Assembly: GCA_016870155.1 (NCBI GenBank)
Contig: VGCE01000005.1
Span: forward strand, 62,001-126,000
Direction of reading: 5' to 3'
Source: Actinomycetota bacterium
Lineage (GTDB): Bacteria > Actinomycetota > Thermoleophilia > Miltoncostaeales > Miltoncostaeaceae
Length of the DNA: 64,000 nt
The notes beneath the pieces were generated by a model that saw nothing but the letters and a program-made list of their open reading frames with translations, was not told the origin of the DNA and did no database searches. Below, piece after piece: positions 26,072-35,164 of the stretch. The stretch's first letter is position 1; every line of letters starts with the position of its first letter. The translations under genes were made by a program, and so were the position numbers.

Positions 26072-27438
26072 GCGACCTGCTCATGCCCAAGCTCTCGGAC
26101 ACCATGGAGGAGGGCACGGTGCTGAAGTGGCTCAAGGCAGACGGCGACGCCGTCGCCAAGGGCGATCCCCTCGTGGAGATCGAGACCGACAAGGCCACCA
26201 TGACCGTGGAGGCGCCCGAGTCGGGCATGCTGCGCATCATCGCCGCCGAGGGCGACACGCTCGACATCGGCGCCCCGATCGCGGCCATCGGCGAGGGAGG
26301 CGCGGCCGCGGTGGCCGAAGACCCGGGTGCGACAGGGGTGATCGAGATACCCGATGCCCCAACGCAGGAGATCGAGGCGGTGGTCGCTGCCGATGCCGCA
26401 CCGGCCGCGGCCTCCGCGCCTGCCGTGGAGGCGGCCCAGGCGGCAGAGCAGGGCGGGCCGCAGGGCATCCCCACGGCCGATGACGGCACGGCTGACTCCA
26501 TCGCGGCGGCGTTCGCGCCCGCCGATGTGAACGCCACGGCCGAGCATATGGCCGCGTCACCGCTGGCGCGCACCATCGCGGCGCGCGCCGGGCTCGACCT
26601 GGCCACCGTGCGCGGCACAGGCCCCGGCGGCCGAATCGTGAAGGCCGACGTCGAGGCGGCGCTCGCCGGGGCACCGGCCGGAACCACCATGGCCGTGCCG
26701 CCGCCAGGCGCGGCTTCGGCGGCGCAACCGGCAGCGGTGGTGCTGGAGCCCTGGCCCGCGGGCCGGCGCACGCCGCTCACCCGCCTGCAGCGCACCATCA
26801 GCACCCGCATGGAGCAGTCCAACGACATCCCGGGGTTCACTCTGGAGCGCGACGTGGACACCACGGCGCTCGCCGCGACCCGGGCCGACCTGCGCGTGGC
26901 GCTGCCCGAGCACAACCGGCCCAGCGTGAACGACTTCGTCATCCGCGCGGTGGCCATGGCCGCGCGCGAGCGCCCGGACATCGTGTCGCGCATCGACGGC
27001 GATGAGTACGTGGTGCCCGATGCCGTTGACGTGGGCGTGGCGGTATCGGTGCCCGGCGGCCTCATCGTGCCGGTCATCCACGATGCCGACTCCAAGGGCG
27101 TGTCGGCCATCGCCGCGGAGGTGCGCGACCTTGCGGGCCGTGGCCGCTCGGGCGCGCTCCGCCCCGACGAGCTCGAAGGGTCGGTGATCACCGTGACCAA
27201 CCTCGGCATGTTCGGCATCGACCGCTTCCAGGCGGTCATCAACCCGGGCGAGGCGGCGATAATCGCCGTGGGCCGCGGGGTGTCCAAGCCCGTGGTGGTG
27301 GAGGACGAGGTGGTGGTGCGCGACGTCATGACCCTGTCTCTCTCGGTGGACCACCGCGTGGTGTATGGCGCCGAGGCCGCCACCTTCCTCGGCCGCGTGG
27401 CGGAGCTCCTCGAGCACCCCGCCGCGCTGCTGGTGTGA
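26068..27438 (+). CDS. pdhC: Dihydrolipoamide acetyltransferase (E2)
   Basis: 456 residues, start GTG 26068 overlapping the previous stop. One lipoyl domain with the lipoylated K42 in EIETDKATM, an alanine-rich linker, a peripheral-subunit-binding domain (about 164-200, SPLARTIAARAGLDLATVRG), second linker, and the catalytic domain ending SVDHRVVYGAEAATFL with active-site H429. Here the usual HRxxDG is HRVVYG, as I recall for plastid and cyanobacterial E2. Moves acetyl from E1 to CoA. E3 is not in the window. Confidence 0.92.
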   Translation: MSDLLMPKLSDTMEEGTVLKWLKADGDAVAKGDPLVEIETDKATMTVEAPESGMLRIIAAEGDTLDIGAPIAAIGEGGAAAVAEDPGATGVIEIPDAPTQEIEAVVAADAAPAAASAPAVEAAQAAEQGGPQGIPTADDGTADSIAAAFAPADVNATAEHMAASPLARTIAARAGLDLATVRGTGPGGRIVKADVEAALAGAPAGTTMAVPPPGAASAAQPAAVVLEPWPAGRRTPLTRLQRTISTRMEQSNDIPGFTLERDVDTTALAATRADLRVALPEHNRPSVNDFVIRAVAMAARERPDIVSRIDGDEYVVPDAVDVGVAVSVPGGLIVPVIHDADSKGVSAIAAEVRDLAGRGRSGALRPDELEGSVITVTNLGMFGIDRFQAVINPGEAAIIAVGRGVSKPVVVEDEVVVRDVMTLSLSVDHRVVYGAEAATFLGRVAELLEHPAALLV

Positions 27439-28172
27439 TGTCGCACGGCGCCCCGGGCCCCTCGCCGGCACACGCTGACGGGGCGGCGGCGAACGTGGAT
27501 GCGGGCACGCGGCGCCCCGCCCTGCTCGCCCGAACCGAGCGCATCGGCTACATCGGGGCGTGGGACGAGCAGCGCAGGCTGGCCGACCTCGTGCGATCGG
27601 GTGACAGCCCGGCGGTGGTGTGGCTTCTCGAGCACGACCCGGTGTACACCTACGGGCGCCACGGCACGCGGGATGACCTGCACGCCGACGACGCGGTGCT
27701 GGCGGCACTCGGGGCCACCTGCCTGGCCAGCGACCGCGGTGGCCAGATGACCTGGCACGGGCCCGGCCAGGTGACCGGCTACGTGATCATCGACCTGCGA
27801 CGGGGCCCCGGCGTGCGACGCTTCGTGCAGGCCCTCGTGGACGCCATGACCGACGCCTGCCATTCCTGCGGCGTGCCCGGGGCGGTGGGCGACCACGACG
27901 CCATGGGCACCTACGTGGATGGCCGCAAGCTCGGCAGCGTGGGCATACGGGTGGCCGAGGGCGTGTCGATGCACGGCATCGGGCTCAACGTGGACCCCGA
28001 CCTCGCGTGGTTCGCCCGCATGAGCGCCTGCGGCGCGCCCGACGTTCCCGCCACGTCCATCGCCGCCGAGGGAGGATCGCCCGACCGCGCAGGGGTGGAG
28101 GCGGCCCTGGCCGAGTCGCTCGCGGCGCGCCTCGGCCTTGCGCTGGATGCCACGCCGGGCCTCGTGCGCTGA
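27438..28172 (+). CDS. lipB: Lipoyl(octanoyl) transferase LipB
   Basis: 244 residues from ATG 27438 (TGATG overlap with E2; GTG 27435 also possible). Transfers octanoyl from acyl carrier protein to lipoyl domains, first step in lipoylation. The family motif is GRHGTRDD, then RGGQMTWHGPGQVTGYVI, the active-site pair K164 (GRKLGSVGIRV) and C198 (SACGAPD), and HGIGLNV. About 30 extra residues at the N terminus look unstructured. Its place after E2 ties modification to the enzyme that needs it. lipA is not in view. Confidence 0.93.
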   Translation: MSHGAPGPSPAHADGAAANVDAGTRRPALLARTERIGYIGAWDEQRRLADLVRSGDSPAVVWLLEHDPVYTYGRHGTRDDLHADDAVLAALGATCLASDRGGQMTWHGPGQVTGYVIIDLRRGPGVRRFVQALVDAMTDACHSCGVPGAVGDHDAMGTYVDGRKLGSVGIRVAEGVSMHGIGLNVDPDLAWFARMSACGAPDVPATSIAAEGGSPDRAGVEAALAESLAARLGLALDATPGLVR

Positions 28173-28182
28173 CGCGCCTCCG

Positions 28183-28356
28183 CTACGGGAGCATGCGCTC
28201 CCACTCCACCAGCGCCCGGCCCACCAGGTCGTGGTCAGCGGGATCCCCGCCGGCCTTGCGCACCAGGTCGTCGAGCTCGTCGGGAGGTATCTCAAACGGC
28301 TCGGAGTCGGGCCGGGCCGCCCGCAGGGCGTCGGCCAGCGCGCCCGGGTCGATCAC
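28183..28356 (-). CDS. Small acidic protein, 57 residues
   Basis: GTG 28356 overlaps the stop of the membrane gene before it (GTGA), and the reading frame runs to TAG at 28185-28183. The sequence starts MIDPGALADALRAARPDSEP, contains IPPDELDDLVRKAGGD and ends VEWERMLP. It is acidic and probably helical, with no signal or membrane segment. Translational coupling is the main reason to accept it. Function unknown. Confidence 0.6.
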   Translation of the reverse strand: MIDPGALADALRAARPDSEPFEIPPDELDDLVRKAGGDPADHDLVGRALVEWERMLP

Positions 28357-28568
28357 GGGACCAGGTTGACGGCGGCCGCGAGGCCCAGCACCAGCAATAG
28401 CGCGCCGTAGCCGGTGTAGTCCACGGCCAGCAGCACGATGGCCACCACCACCAGAATTACCGAGAGGCCGGCCCAGAAGCCCGACGGGATGCCCGCCGCG
28501 CCGAAGCCCCAGCCGCCCACGGGGGGCGTGGCCGGGTTGCGGCGGCGCATGCGTTCCGGGTCGCTCAT
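28353..28568 (-). CDS. Small two-helix membrane protein, 71 residues
   Basis: ATG 28568, with TAGGAT 7 nt upstream. A basic N terminus (PERMRRRNPATPP) and glycine-rich stretch precede two hydrophobic helices (about 32-48 and 51-69) ending AAAVNLVP. Co-transcribed with the 57-residue protein. Resembles small integral membrane proteins of unknown role found widely in actinobacteria. Confidence 0.65.
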   Translation of the reverse strand: MSDPERMRRRNPATPPVGGWGFGAAGIPSGFWAGLSVILVVVAIVLLAVDYTGYGALLLVLGLAAAVNLVP

Positions 28569-28626
28569 AAGTCCTATCCTACCGGCGGGTCCCGTCGCTG
28601 CTCATCGCCCCGGTACCCTGTGATGC
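28569..28626. promoter_or_regulatory. Divergent leaderless promoters, small membrane gene and hsp20
   Basis: TAGGAT (complement of 28576-28581) faces the membrane gene, TACCCT (28614-28619) faces hsp20; both are 7 nt from the start codons. I see no CIRCE or HAIR-type repeat that would mark a heat-shock repressor site. Confidence 0.5.
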
Positions 28627-29076
28627 ATGGGAAGTGCTGAGGAGGACCTGCTCGTGCAATACCGGCGCCTCGAGCATGAACTTGACCGGATGTTCGCCGA
28701 GCTGGCGGGGGGCGGCAGGCCGCCACGCGCCGCCGGCATGCGCGCGATGGCCGATGTGTGGCTGGCCGACGACCCGCCGCGCGTCGTGGTGCAGCTGGAC
28801 GTGGCGGGCGTTAACCCGCAGGCGATCAGCGTGGAGCTGGAGGATGACCTGCTGGTGGTGCGCGGCAAGCGCCGGCGCCCCACGGGCGAGCGCCGGGTGT
28901 ACCAGCACGCCGAGATCGAGTGGGGCCGCTTCGAGAGGCGGCTGCGCGTGGGTGCGCCCGTGGACGTGGACGCCGCCACCGCGGACTACGACAGGGGCAT
29001 GCTCACCATCACCCTTCCGCTGGCCCCGCGCCGCGGGCCCGAGACCGTGCGGGTGAACGTGCGAGGCGATGCATGA
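28627..29076 (+). CDS. Small heat-shock protein, Hsp20/alpha-crystallin family
   Basis: 149 residues. N-terminal arm with EDLLVQYRRLEHELDRMF, then the alpha-crystallin domain (about 38-140): VVVQLDVAGVNPQAISVELE, LVVRGKRRRP, FERRLRVGAPVDVDAA, and a closing GMLTITLPLAP motif with a short tail. Binds unfolding proteins without ATP. The stop overlaps the lon start (ATGA), so holdase and protease are made together. Confidence 0.92.
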   Translation: MGSAEEDLLVQYRRLEHELDRMFAELAGGGRPPRAAGMRAMADVWLADDPPRVVVQLDVAGVNPQAISVELEDDLLVVRGKRRRPTGERRVYQHAEIEWGRFERRLRVGAPVDVDAATADYDRGMLTITLPLAPRRGPETVRVNVRGDA

Positions 29077-31496
29077 GCGACGCGCCTGCGGACACCGGCA
29101 CGGCCGTGCCCGTGGAGGTGGGCGGCAACACCGTGGCCGAGGATGTCATGGTGACGCCCGCCGAGGCCGGGCCCCCGCCCGAGATCACCTGGCCGGCCGA
29201 GCTGCCGGTGCTGCCCCTGAAGGGCACCGTGGTGTTCCCCGATGCCGTGGCGCCGCTGGCGATCGGCGAGGAGCGCAGCATCCGCCTCGTGGACGACGTG
29301 ATGGACCGCGAGGTGCGGCGCCTGGTGCTGGTGAGCGCCCGCGACGCCGAGACCCAGGAGCCCGCGCCCGACGACCTCTACGACGTCGGCGTGGTGGCCA
29401 CCGTGGAGAAGATGCTGCGCGTGCCCGACGGATCGATGCGCGTGCTCGTGCATGGCGGCGAGCGCGTGCGCCTCACGGGGTATCCGTCGCGCGAGCCGTT
29501 CCTCGTGGCCGTGGTGGATCCCATGCCCGACATGCTCGAGGAGTCGGACGAGCTCAGGGCGCTCGCCGGCAACGTTCAGGCGGCCTTCGCCCGGGTGGTG
29601 GACCTCGTGCCCTACCTGCCCGATGAGCTCAACATGGCGGCGGCCAACCTGGACGACCCCTCCACGTTGTCGTACCTGGTCACGTCGTCGCTGCGGCTGC
29701 CCGTGGCCGAGAAGCAGGAGCTGCTGGAGGAGGTGCGGGTGTCGGTGCGCCTGCGCCGCCTCAGCGAGATACTCGCCCGGGAGATCCAGGTGCTGGAACT
29801 CGGCGCGCGCATCCAGGCCGAGGTGGAGCAGGACATCGAGACGGGCCAGCGGGAGTTCGTGCTGCGCCAGCAGCTGAAGGCGATCCAGGACGAGCTGGGC
29901 GAGGGTGATGAGGCCGAGATCAACGAGCTCAGGCGGCGCATCGGCGAGGCCCCGCTTCCCGACGATGTGCGCACGGCCACCGAGCGCGAGCTCGCCCGCC
30001 TGGGGCGCATCCCCGACCAGTCGGCCGAGCACCAGGTGATCAGGACCTACCTCGACTGGATCCTGGACATCCCGTGGGGCAACTACACCGAGGACGACCT
30101 CGACCTGCACCGCGCGCGGCGCGTGCTCGACGAGGACCACTACGACATCGAGCGGGTCAAGCGGCGCATCCTCGAGGAGCTCGCGGTGGCGAAGCTCAAG
30201 GGCGACGCCTCGGGCACGGTAATCCTGTTCGCGGGACCGCCCGGCGTGGGCAAGACCTCGCTGGGGCGCAGCATCGCCCGCACCCTCGGCCGCGAGTTCG
30301 CGCGCATCAGCGTGGGCGGCGTGCGCGACGAGGCGGAGATCCGCGGGCACCGGCGCACCTACGTGGGGGCCATGCCCGGGAGCATCGTGCGCGCCATCCG
30401 CGACGCCGGGTCGATGAACCCGGTGATCATGATCGACGAGATCGACAAGATGGGGTCGGACGTGCGCGGCGACCCCTCCTCGGCGATGCTCGAGGTGCTC
30501 GACCCGGCGCAGAACTCGACGTTCCGCGACCACTACCTCGACCTGCCGCTCGACCTCTCGAAGGTGCTCTTCGTCTGCACTGCCAACGTGCTCGACACCA
30601 TCCCGCGGCCGCTGCTCGACCGGATGGAGCTGATCAGCCTCCCGGGCTACACCGACGACGACAAGGTGCACATCGCCCGGCAGTACCTCATCCCCCGGCA
30701 GCTCGAGGCCACCGGGGTGCCGGCCGACACGGTGGACATCACCGATGCCGGGCTGGCTACGGTGATCTCGGAGTACACCCGCGAGGCCGGCGTGCGCGGG
30801 CTGGAGCGCCGCATCGGCGCGCTGCTGCGCCGCGTGGCGCTCCACGTCGCGCAGGGCAGGGATGGCGTGGGCGTGATCGGCCCCGACGAGGCGCGCGAGA
30901 TGCTGGGCCCGGAGCGCGTGCATCCCGAGGCCAAGCGGCGCACCGCCGAGCCGGGCGTGGCCACGGGCCTGGCGGTCACGGGCGCCGGTGGGGACATCCT
31001 TTTCGTGGAGGCCAGCGTGATGCCCGGCAAGGGCTCACTGGTGGTCACCGGCCAGCTCGGCGAGGTGATGCGCGAGTCAGTGCGCGCCGCGCTCACGTGC
31101 GTGCGGGCCCGGGGCTGCGAGCTGGGACTCGACCTCCCGGAGGACTACTTCAGCGAGCACGACATCCACGTGCACGTGCCGGCGGGGGCGATCCCCAAGG
31201 ACGGCCCGTCGGCGGGCATCACTATCGCGACCGCGCTGGTGTCGGCGCTATCGGGCCGCACGGTGAGCGCCGACGTGGCGATGACCGGCGAGATCACGCT
31301 GATGGGCCAGGTGCTGCCCGTCGGCGGCGTGCGCGACAAGGTGCTGGCGGCGCTGCGCGCGGGGATCCACGCGGTGGTCATCCCGGCAGGCAGCGAGGAC
31401 CAGCTCGAGGAGCTCTCCGACGAGGCCCGCGAGCAGGTGACCGTCGTGCTCGCCGGCGACATCTCCGATGTGGTTCCGGTGGCGATCCCGGCCTGA
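29073..31496 (+). CDS. lon: ATP-dependent protease Lon
   Basis: 807 residues from ATG 29073. LonN substrate domain starts near residue 42 ([16 protein letters not shown]), helical middle with [20 protein letters not shown], Walker [12 protein letters not shown] (about 387), Walker [10 protein letters not shown], and the protease domain with the Ser/Lys dyad: Ser in [11 protein letters not shown] (about 713) and Lys in [10 protein letters not shown] (about 756). The first 40 residues are an acidic extension. Cytoplasmic protease for misfolded proteins and short-lived regulators. Co-transcribed with hsp20. Confidence 0.96.
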   Translation: MSDAPADTGTAVPVEVGGNTVAEDVMVTPAEAGPPPEITWPAELPVLPLKGTVVFPDAVAPLAIGEERSIRLVDDVMDREVRRLVLVSARDAETQEPAPDDLYDVGVVATVEKMLRVPDGSMRVLVHGGERVRLTGYPSREPFLVAVVDPMPDMLEESDELRALAGNVQAAFARVVDLVPYLPDELNMAAANLDDPSTLSYLVTSSLRLPVAEKQELLEEVRVSVRLRRLSEILAREIQVLELGARIQAEVEQDIETGQREFVLRQQLKAIQDELGEGDEAEINELRRRIGEAPLPDDVRTATERELARLGRIPDQSAEHQVIRTYLDWILDIPWGNYTEDDLDLHRARRVLDEDHYDIERVKRRILEELAVAKLKGDASGTVILFAGPPGVGKTSLGRSIARTLGREFARISVGGVRDEAEIRGHRRTYVGAMPGSIVRAIRDAGSMNPVIMIDEIDKMGSDVRGDPSSAMLEVLDPAQNSTFRDHYLDLPLDLSKVLFVCTANVLDTIPRPLLDRMELISLPGYTDDDKVHIARQYLIPRQLEATGVPADTVDITDAGLATVISEYTREAGVRGLERRIGALLRRVALHVAQGRDGVGVIGPDEAREMLGPERVHPEAKRRTAEPGVATGLAVTGAGGDILFVEASVMPGKGSLVVTGQLGEVMRESVRAALTCVRARGCELGLDLPEDYFSEHDIHVHVPAGAIPKDGPSAGITIATALVSALSGRTVSADVAMTGEITLMGQVLPVGGVRDKVLAALRAGIHAVVIPAGSEDQLEELSDEAREQVTVVLAGDISDVVPVAIPA

Positions 31497-31521
31497 GGCC
31501 GGGGGTCCCCGGGGTCGAGGC

Positions 31522-31650
31522 CTACGGGATGGCCGAGAAGCCCGCGGAACCGGCGACGATGAGCAGCGCCGCGAAGGCGGCGGCCGGATACACCGTGCGC
31601 CACTCCTCCGGATGCCCGCCCGCCGAGCGCCGGGCCTTCTACACGGCGAC
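31522..31650 (-). pseudogene. Detached C-terminal end of the membrane gene at 31651
   Basis: Reading on past the TAG of the neighbouring gene in the same frame gives VAV, another TAG, then KARRSAGGHPEEWRTVYPAA and a hydrophobic helix (AFAALLIVAGSAGFSAIP) before the third TAG (31524-31522). The composition and hydrophobic end look like the missing last helix of the upstream product. It has no start codon of its own beyond an internal GTG, so it is probably not translated separately. Confidence 0.45.
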
Positions 31651-31971
31651 CTAGGCCACGTAGAAGCCGAACACCAGGAAGCACGCCGAGTAGACGGCGA
31701 GGCCCCACGAGAGCAACGCGGCCACCACGGCCAGCACGCCCCATGCGAGGTTCGCGAGGCCCACCTCCACCTGGAACGCCTTGGTGGTGCCGCTATCCCA
31801 GCCCATGCGGGCGGCGTCGCCACGGTTGAGCAGCGAGTGGCGTATCCACGACAGGATTCCCGCGATGCCCTTCGCGAGCAGGCACGGCCAGCGCAGGTCG
31901 GGGTCCGGCGATAACGCGGTGCTCAGCGCCCAGCCGAGTCCGCCGGCGCCCACCGCGTATGTGAGCCCCAT
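31651..31971 (-). CDS. Membrane protein resembling DUF6790, probably truncated
   Basis: 106 residues from ATG 31971 (starts further upstream are possible). Three hydrophobic helices with WIRHSLLNRGDAARMGW and TTKAFQVEVGLANLAWG, a pattern I associate with DUF6790-like proteins, in which the FQ.EVG.AN motif precedes two more helices. The product here stops at GFYVA; a plausible remainder lies in frame behind two TAG codons. Either it works in shortened form or the gene is decaying. Function unknown. Confidence 0.55.
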   Translation of the reverse strand: MGLTYAVGAGGLGWALSTALSPDPDLRWPCLLAKGIAGILSWIRHSLLNRGDAARMGWDSGTTKAFQVEVGLANLAWGVLAVVAALLSWGLAVYSACFLVFGFYVA

Positions 31972-32107
31972 GAGGAATCCCGATGCCTTCCTCAATTCAT
32001 GCCCCACCCCGTGTTCGTGCCTGACCGCGTGCCCGAAGACACGGGCGCTCTCGACGTCCCATCGCCGAAGACCTCTCGCACACCTGCCGCACGCAACCTG
32101 GGGTCTG

Positions 32108-32113
32108 TACCCT
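32108..32113 (+). promoter_or_regulatory. Putative -10 box TACCCT of the peroxiredoxin gene
   Basis: 41 nt before ATG 32155, so this transcript would carry a short leader with a ribosome site (GGAG, 32146-32149). The 183 bp between the decayed membrane gene and this gene holds nothing else I can name. Confidence 0.35.
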
Positions 32114-32154
32114 TCCGAGAGCCCGGATTCACAGGCGAACCAGCCGGAGAACGC

Positions 32155-32610
32155 ATGGCCCTTGGCATCGGCACCGAAGCACCCGACTTCACCCTCACCA
32201 ACACCGAGGGCGAGGAGGTCACGCTTTCGGAGCTCCGCGGCACGCCGGTGTACCTGAACTTCTTCCCGGCGGCCTTCTCGCCGGTGTGCGTGGACTGGTT
32301 CGGTGGCATCGGCAACGACGCGAGCCCGTACGAGGGCGCCGTGGTCATCGGCATCAGCGTCGACAACAGGTGGTCGCTCACCGAGTTCAAGAAGCAGATG
32401 AAGGCTGACGCCGCGCACTTCCTCGCCGACTTCCAGCCCAGGGGCGAGGTCGCGAAGGCGTACGGCGTGTTCCTCGACCAAGCGGGCGTCTCAGGCCGGG
32501 CGACCTTCGTGATCGACGCCAACGGCGTCATCGTGGACGTCGACCGGGTGGCGCCGCTCGAGACGCCGGACATGGACCGCCTCATCGCCTCGCTGGCCAG
32601 CTGCAGGTAG
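32155..32610 (+). CDS. Peroxiredoxin (AhpE/thiol-peroxidase type)
   Basis: 151 residues from ATG 32155 with GGAG 5 nt upstream. Thioredoxin fold; the peroxidatic site is FFPAAFSPVC with C45 and serine at the position often held by threonine. VVIGISVDNRWSLTEFKKQM and GRATFVIDANGVIVDVD follow. The only other cysteine is the penultimate residue, which could serve as resolving cysteine or be accidental. Reduces hydroperoxides with electrons from thioredoxin or another small thiol protein; the trx pair at 37440-38735 is a possible donor. Confidence 0.9.
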   Translation: MALGIGTEAPDFTLTNTEGEEVTLSELRGTPVYLNFFPAAFSPVCVDWFGGIGNDASPYEGAVVIGISVDNRWSLTEFKKQMKADAAHFLADFQPRGEVAKAYGVFLDQAGVSGRATFVIDANGVIVDVDRVAPLETPDMDRLIASLASCR

Positions 32611-32617
32611 CGCCACG

Positions 32618-32905
32618 ATGTTCCTTCTGCTCGGCCGCTACCTCGAGCCGGTTGACGAGGTGGAGGTGCACCTCGACGCCCACCGCGCATGGGTGCGCGA
32701 GCACGCCGAGGCAGGGCGCGTCATCGCCGCCGGCCGGGAGGTCCCCCTGCAGGGAGGCCTCCTCGTCGCGGTCGGCGTCACCCGCGATGAGGTGGATGCC
32801 ATGATCGCCGCCGACCCCTACGTCACCGAGGGCGTGGCCGAGTACGACGTGCGCGAGTACGACGTTGTGCTGGCCGCCCCGGGCGCAGAGGGCCTGAAGA
32901 GCTAG
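32618..32905 (+). CDS. YCII-related protein
   Basis: 95 residues, 7 nt after the peroxiredoxin gene. Ferredoxin-like fold family: LLGRYLEPVDEVEVHLDAHR with the conserved His, then AGRVIAAGREVPLQGGLLVAV and DPYVTEGVAEYDVREYDVV with the conserved Asp. YCII domains are found as putative small hydrolases or lactone-handling enzymes; role here unknown but co-transcription with peroxiredoxin is likely. Confidence 0.8.
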   Translation: MFLLLGRYLEPVDEVEVHLDAHRAWVREHAEAGRVIAAGREVPLQGGLLVAVGVTRDEVDAMIAADPYVTEGVAEYDVREYDVVLAAPGAEGLKS

Positions 32906-32960
32906 AGGGCCCGGTCCGGCACCCGATAGCCCGGCGCTCACCAGCCGGAGGGTGTGTTGG

Positions 32961-33968
32961 TTACTCGACGGCGGTGTTGGCGAGCTGCCCGCAGGCAGCA
33001 GCGATATCCGCCCCCCGCGATCGCCGCAACGAGGGGTGCAGTCCCGCGTCCTGCAGCGCCTCGGCGAACCCCCTGACGCGCTCGGGGGATGATCCGCGGT
33101 AGTGCCCGGTAGCGGCGTTGTACTCGATGAGGTTCACGTGGAAGCGCCCATCGCGAAGGAGGGCGGCGAGGCGCCGGGCGTCGGCCACCGAGTCGTTCAC
33201 CCCGTCGAGGAGCAGGTACTCGATGAACACGCGCCGGCCGGTGCGGTCGGCGTAGCGACGGCAGGCGGCGAGCACGTTGGCGATGGGCCAGCGGTTGTTG
33301 ATGGGCATGAGCGCCGTGCGGGTGTCGTCCTCGGCGGCGTGCAGCGAGAGCGCGAGGCGAACGGGGACCTCGAACGAGACCATCTCCTCGATGCCCGGGA
33401 CCCACCCCGCGGTGGACACCGCGATCGAGCGTGCCGAGATGCCCAGGCCGTCGGGCGCGTGGATCTCGCGGATGGCGCCGAACACCGCCGGGGTGTTCTG
33501 CAGCGGCTCCCCCATGCCCATGAACACCACGTTGCTGAGGCGGGCGCCGGCCTCGCGGGCCGCGTCGGCGGCGAGGAAGGCCTGGTCGGCGATCTCGCGG
33601 GCGGTGAGGTCGCGGCCGGGGCCCATCGCGCCGGTGGCGCAGAAGCGGCAGGCCAGCGCGCAGCCGGCCTGGCTGGATACGCACAGGGTGCGGCGTCCGC
33701 GGGCATGCGTGATGAGCACGCTCTCGATGGCCAGCCCGTCGGCGGTGCGCAGGCGCCACTTGATGGTGCCGTCGCGGCTCTCGGCCATCGCGTCAGGGGT
33801 GACGGTCCACAGCGGGGCCACCTCGGCCAGGCGCCCGCGCAGGTCCTTGGGCAGGGTGGTGACGTCGTTCCAGTCGCGGGCGCCGGCGCGGCGCGCGTCG
33901 TCCACCTGCTTCGCGCGGTAGGCCGGCTCGCCCCACGACTTGAGGATCGATGCGATCTGGTCGCTCAT
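32961..33968 (-). CDS. rlmN: 23S rRNA/tRNA adenine-C2 methyltransferase RlmN
   Basis: 335 residues from ATG 33968. Radical SAM enzyme with cluster ligands C103, C107 and C110 (GCALACRFCATG), MGMGEPLQN, NLIEYN and a catalytic cysteine near the end (AAACGQLANT) with its partner C319-type region in GADIAAACG. Methylates A2503 of 23S rRNA and A37 of some tRNAs through a protein-bound methyl intermediate. Overlaps the transporter gene upstream by 4 nt. Confidence 0.94.
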   Translation of the reverse strand: MSDQIASILKSWGEPAYRAKQVDDARRAGARDWNDVTTLPKDLRGRLAEVAPLWTVTPDAMAESRDGTIKWRLRTADGLAIESVLITHARGRRTLCVSSQAGCALACRFCATGAMGPGRDLTAREIADQAFLAADAAREAGARLSNVVFMGMGEPLQNTPAVFGAIREIHAPDGLGISARSIAVSTAGWVPGIEEMVSFEVPVRLALSLHAAEDDTRTALMPINNRWPIANVLAACRRYADRTGRRVFIEYLLLDGVNDSVADARRLAALLRDGRFHVNLIEYNAATGHYRGSSPERVRGFAEALQDAGLHPSLRRSRGADIAAACGQLANTAVE

Positions 33969-35164
33969 GCGGCCGAGGAACCTAGCGTGATCGGCTCGCG
34001 GTACGGAATGACCCGGGGAAACAGCCGGCGACCGGCGAGCACGATCCAGGCGGCGAGCAGGCAGGCGGTGCAGCTGAACACGATGAGGGCGTTGGTGAGC
34101 CCGATGGCCTGCGACAGGTACCCCAGGCCCACCGTGGGGATGGTGCCGGCGTACGCGTACATGTAGAACGCCGACATCAGCTTGCCGCGCTCCTCCACAG
34201 GCACGATCGTGCCGCAGATCACGGTGCCCCCCTGCAGGATGAGCCCGTTCACGAACCCCAGCAGGGCGGCGGCCACCACCACCAGCACGGCGCTGCCGGC
34301 AAACGCGGCGACCGCGATGAGCCATGTGACCACGGCCGATACCGACACGCCGATCATCACGGCCCGACGCGGCTCGACGTTGCGCGTGAGAATGGGCGTG
34401 AGCCCGCCGAACCCCAGCACGAGGAACCCGCAGAGCCCGGCAATCGCCACGTTCGTGGCACCGAGCGTGTTGTAGAGGAAGAGCGGCACGAGCGAGAGCA
34501 CGGTGCCCTCCATGAACGACATCGTGAAGGCAGCGGGCCCGATGAACCCCGCGAATCCCATGCCCTGCCCCTTGGGGATTCCCACGCGCATCTCGAACTT
34601 GTACGGACGCCGTGGCACGGTCTCGCGGGCGATCAGCACGCACACCAGCCCGATCACCATCAGCGCCACGTGGAACTCGAACGGTCGGTGCAGGGGGTTG
34701 CCCCAGTACTGGGCAATGAGCCCGCCCATGAGCGGGCCGAGCCCGAACCCGATGCGGAAGGCCGCGCCGGCCGTCATCGACGCCAGCGCCTTCGCGCCGG
34801 GGCGGGCGTGGTCGATGATGAACGCCGTGCCCACGCCCAGGTACATGCCGATCGCCAGCCCCTGCAGCACGCGCCCGGCGAACAGCAGCGGCACCGACTC
34901 GGCGAACGAGAACACCAGCGACGCGGAGGTCATCACGAGCATGGCCGGGATGGCCAGGCGCTTGCGGCCGAGGCGATCGGCGACGTTACCCGCCAGCAGC
35001 ATGGTGGGCACGACCGTGGCCGTGTAGGTGGCGAACAGCAGCATGAGCACGCCGTTCGACAGCTGGTAGGTGCCCTGGTAGAGCGGCAGCAGCGGCGTGA
35101 TGACGCTGGTGCCCATCGTGAACACCAGCAGCGCCACGAGGGCGAGGTACGACCCCCGGGTCAC
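33965..35164 (-). CDS. MFS transporter, 12 helices
   Basis: 399 residues from GTG 35164, which overlaps the stop of the preceding MFS gene (GTGA). Begins TRGSYLALVALLVFTMGTSV; loop 2-3 motif GNVADRLGRKRLA is typical of the superfamily, with GRVLQGLAIGMYLG in helix 4. Looks like a drug:H+ antiporter-1 type efflux pump; substrate unknown. Middle gene of the order DHA2 transporter, this gene, rlmN. Confidence 0.85.
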   Translation of the reverse strand: MTRGSYLALVALLVFTMGTSVITPLLPLYQGTYQLSNGVLMLLFATYTATVVPTMLLAGNVADRLGRKRLAIPAMLVMTSASLVFSFAESVPLLFAGRVLQGLAIGMYLGVGTAFIIDHARPGAKALASMTAGAAFRIGFGLGPLMGGLIAQYWGNPLHRPFEFHVALMVIGLVCVLIARETVPRRPYKFEMRVGIPKGQGMGFAGFIGPAAFTMSFMEGTVLSLVPLFLYNTLGATNVAIAGLCGFLVLGFGGLTPILTRNVEPRRAVMIGVSVSAVVTWLIAVAAFAGSAVLVVVAAALLGFVNGLILQGGTVICGTIVPVEERGKLMSAFYMYAYAGTIPTVGLGYLSQAIGLTNALIVFSCTACLLAAWIVLAGRRLFPRVIPYREPITLGSSAA

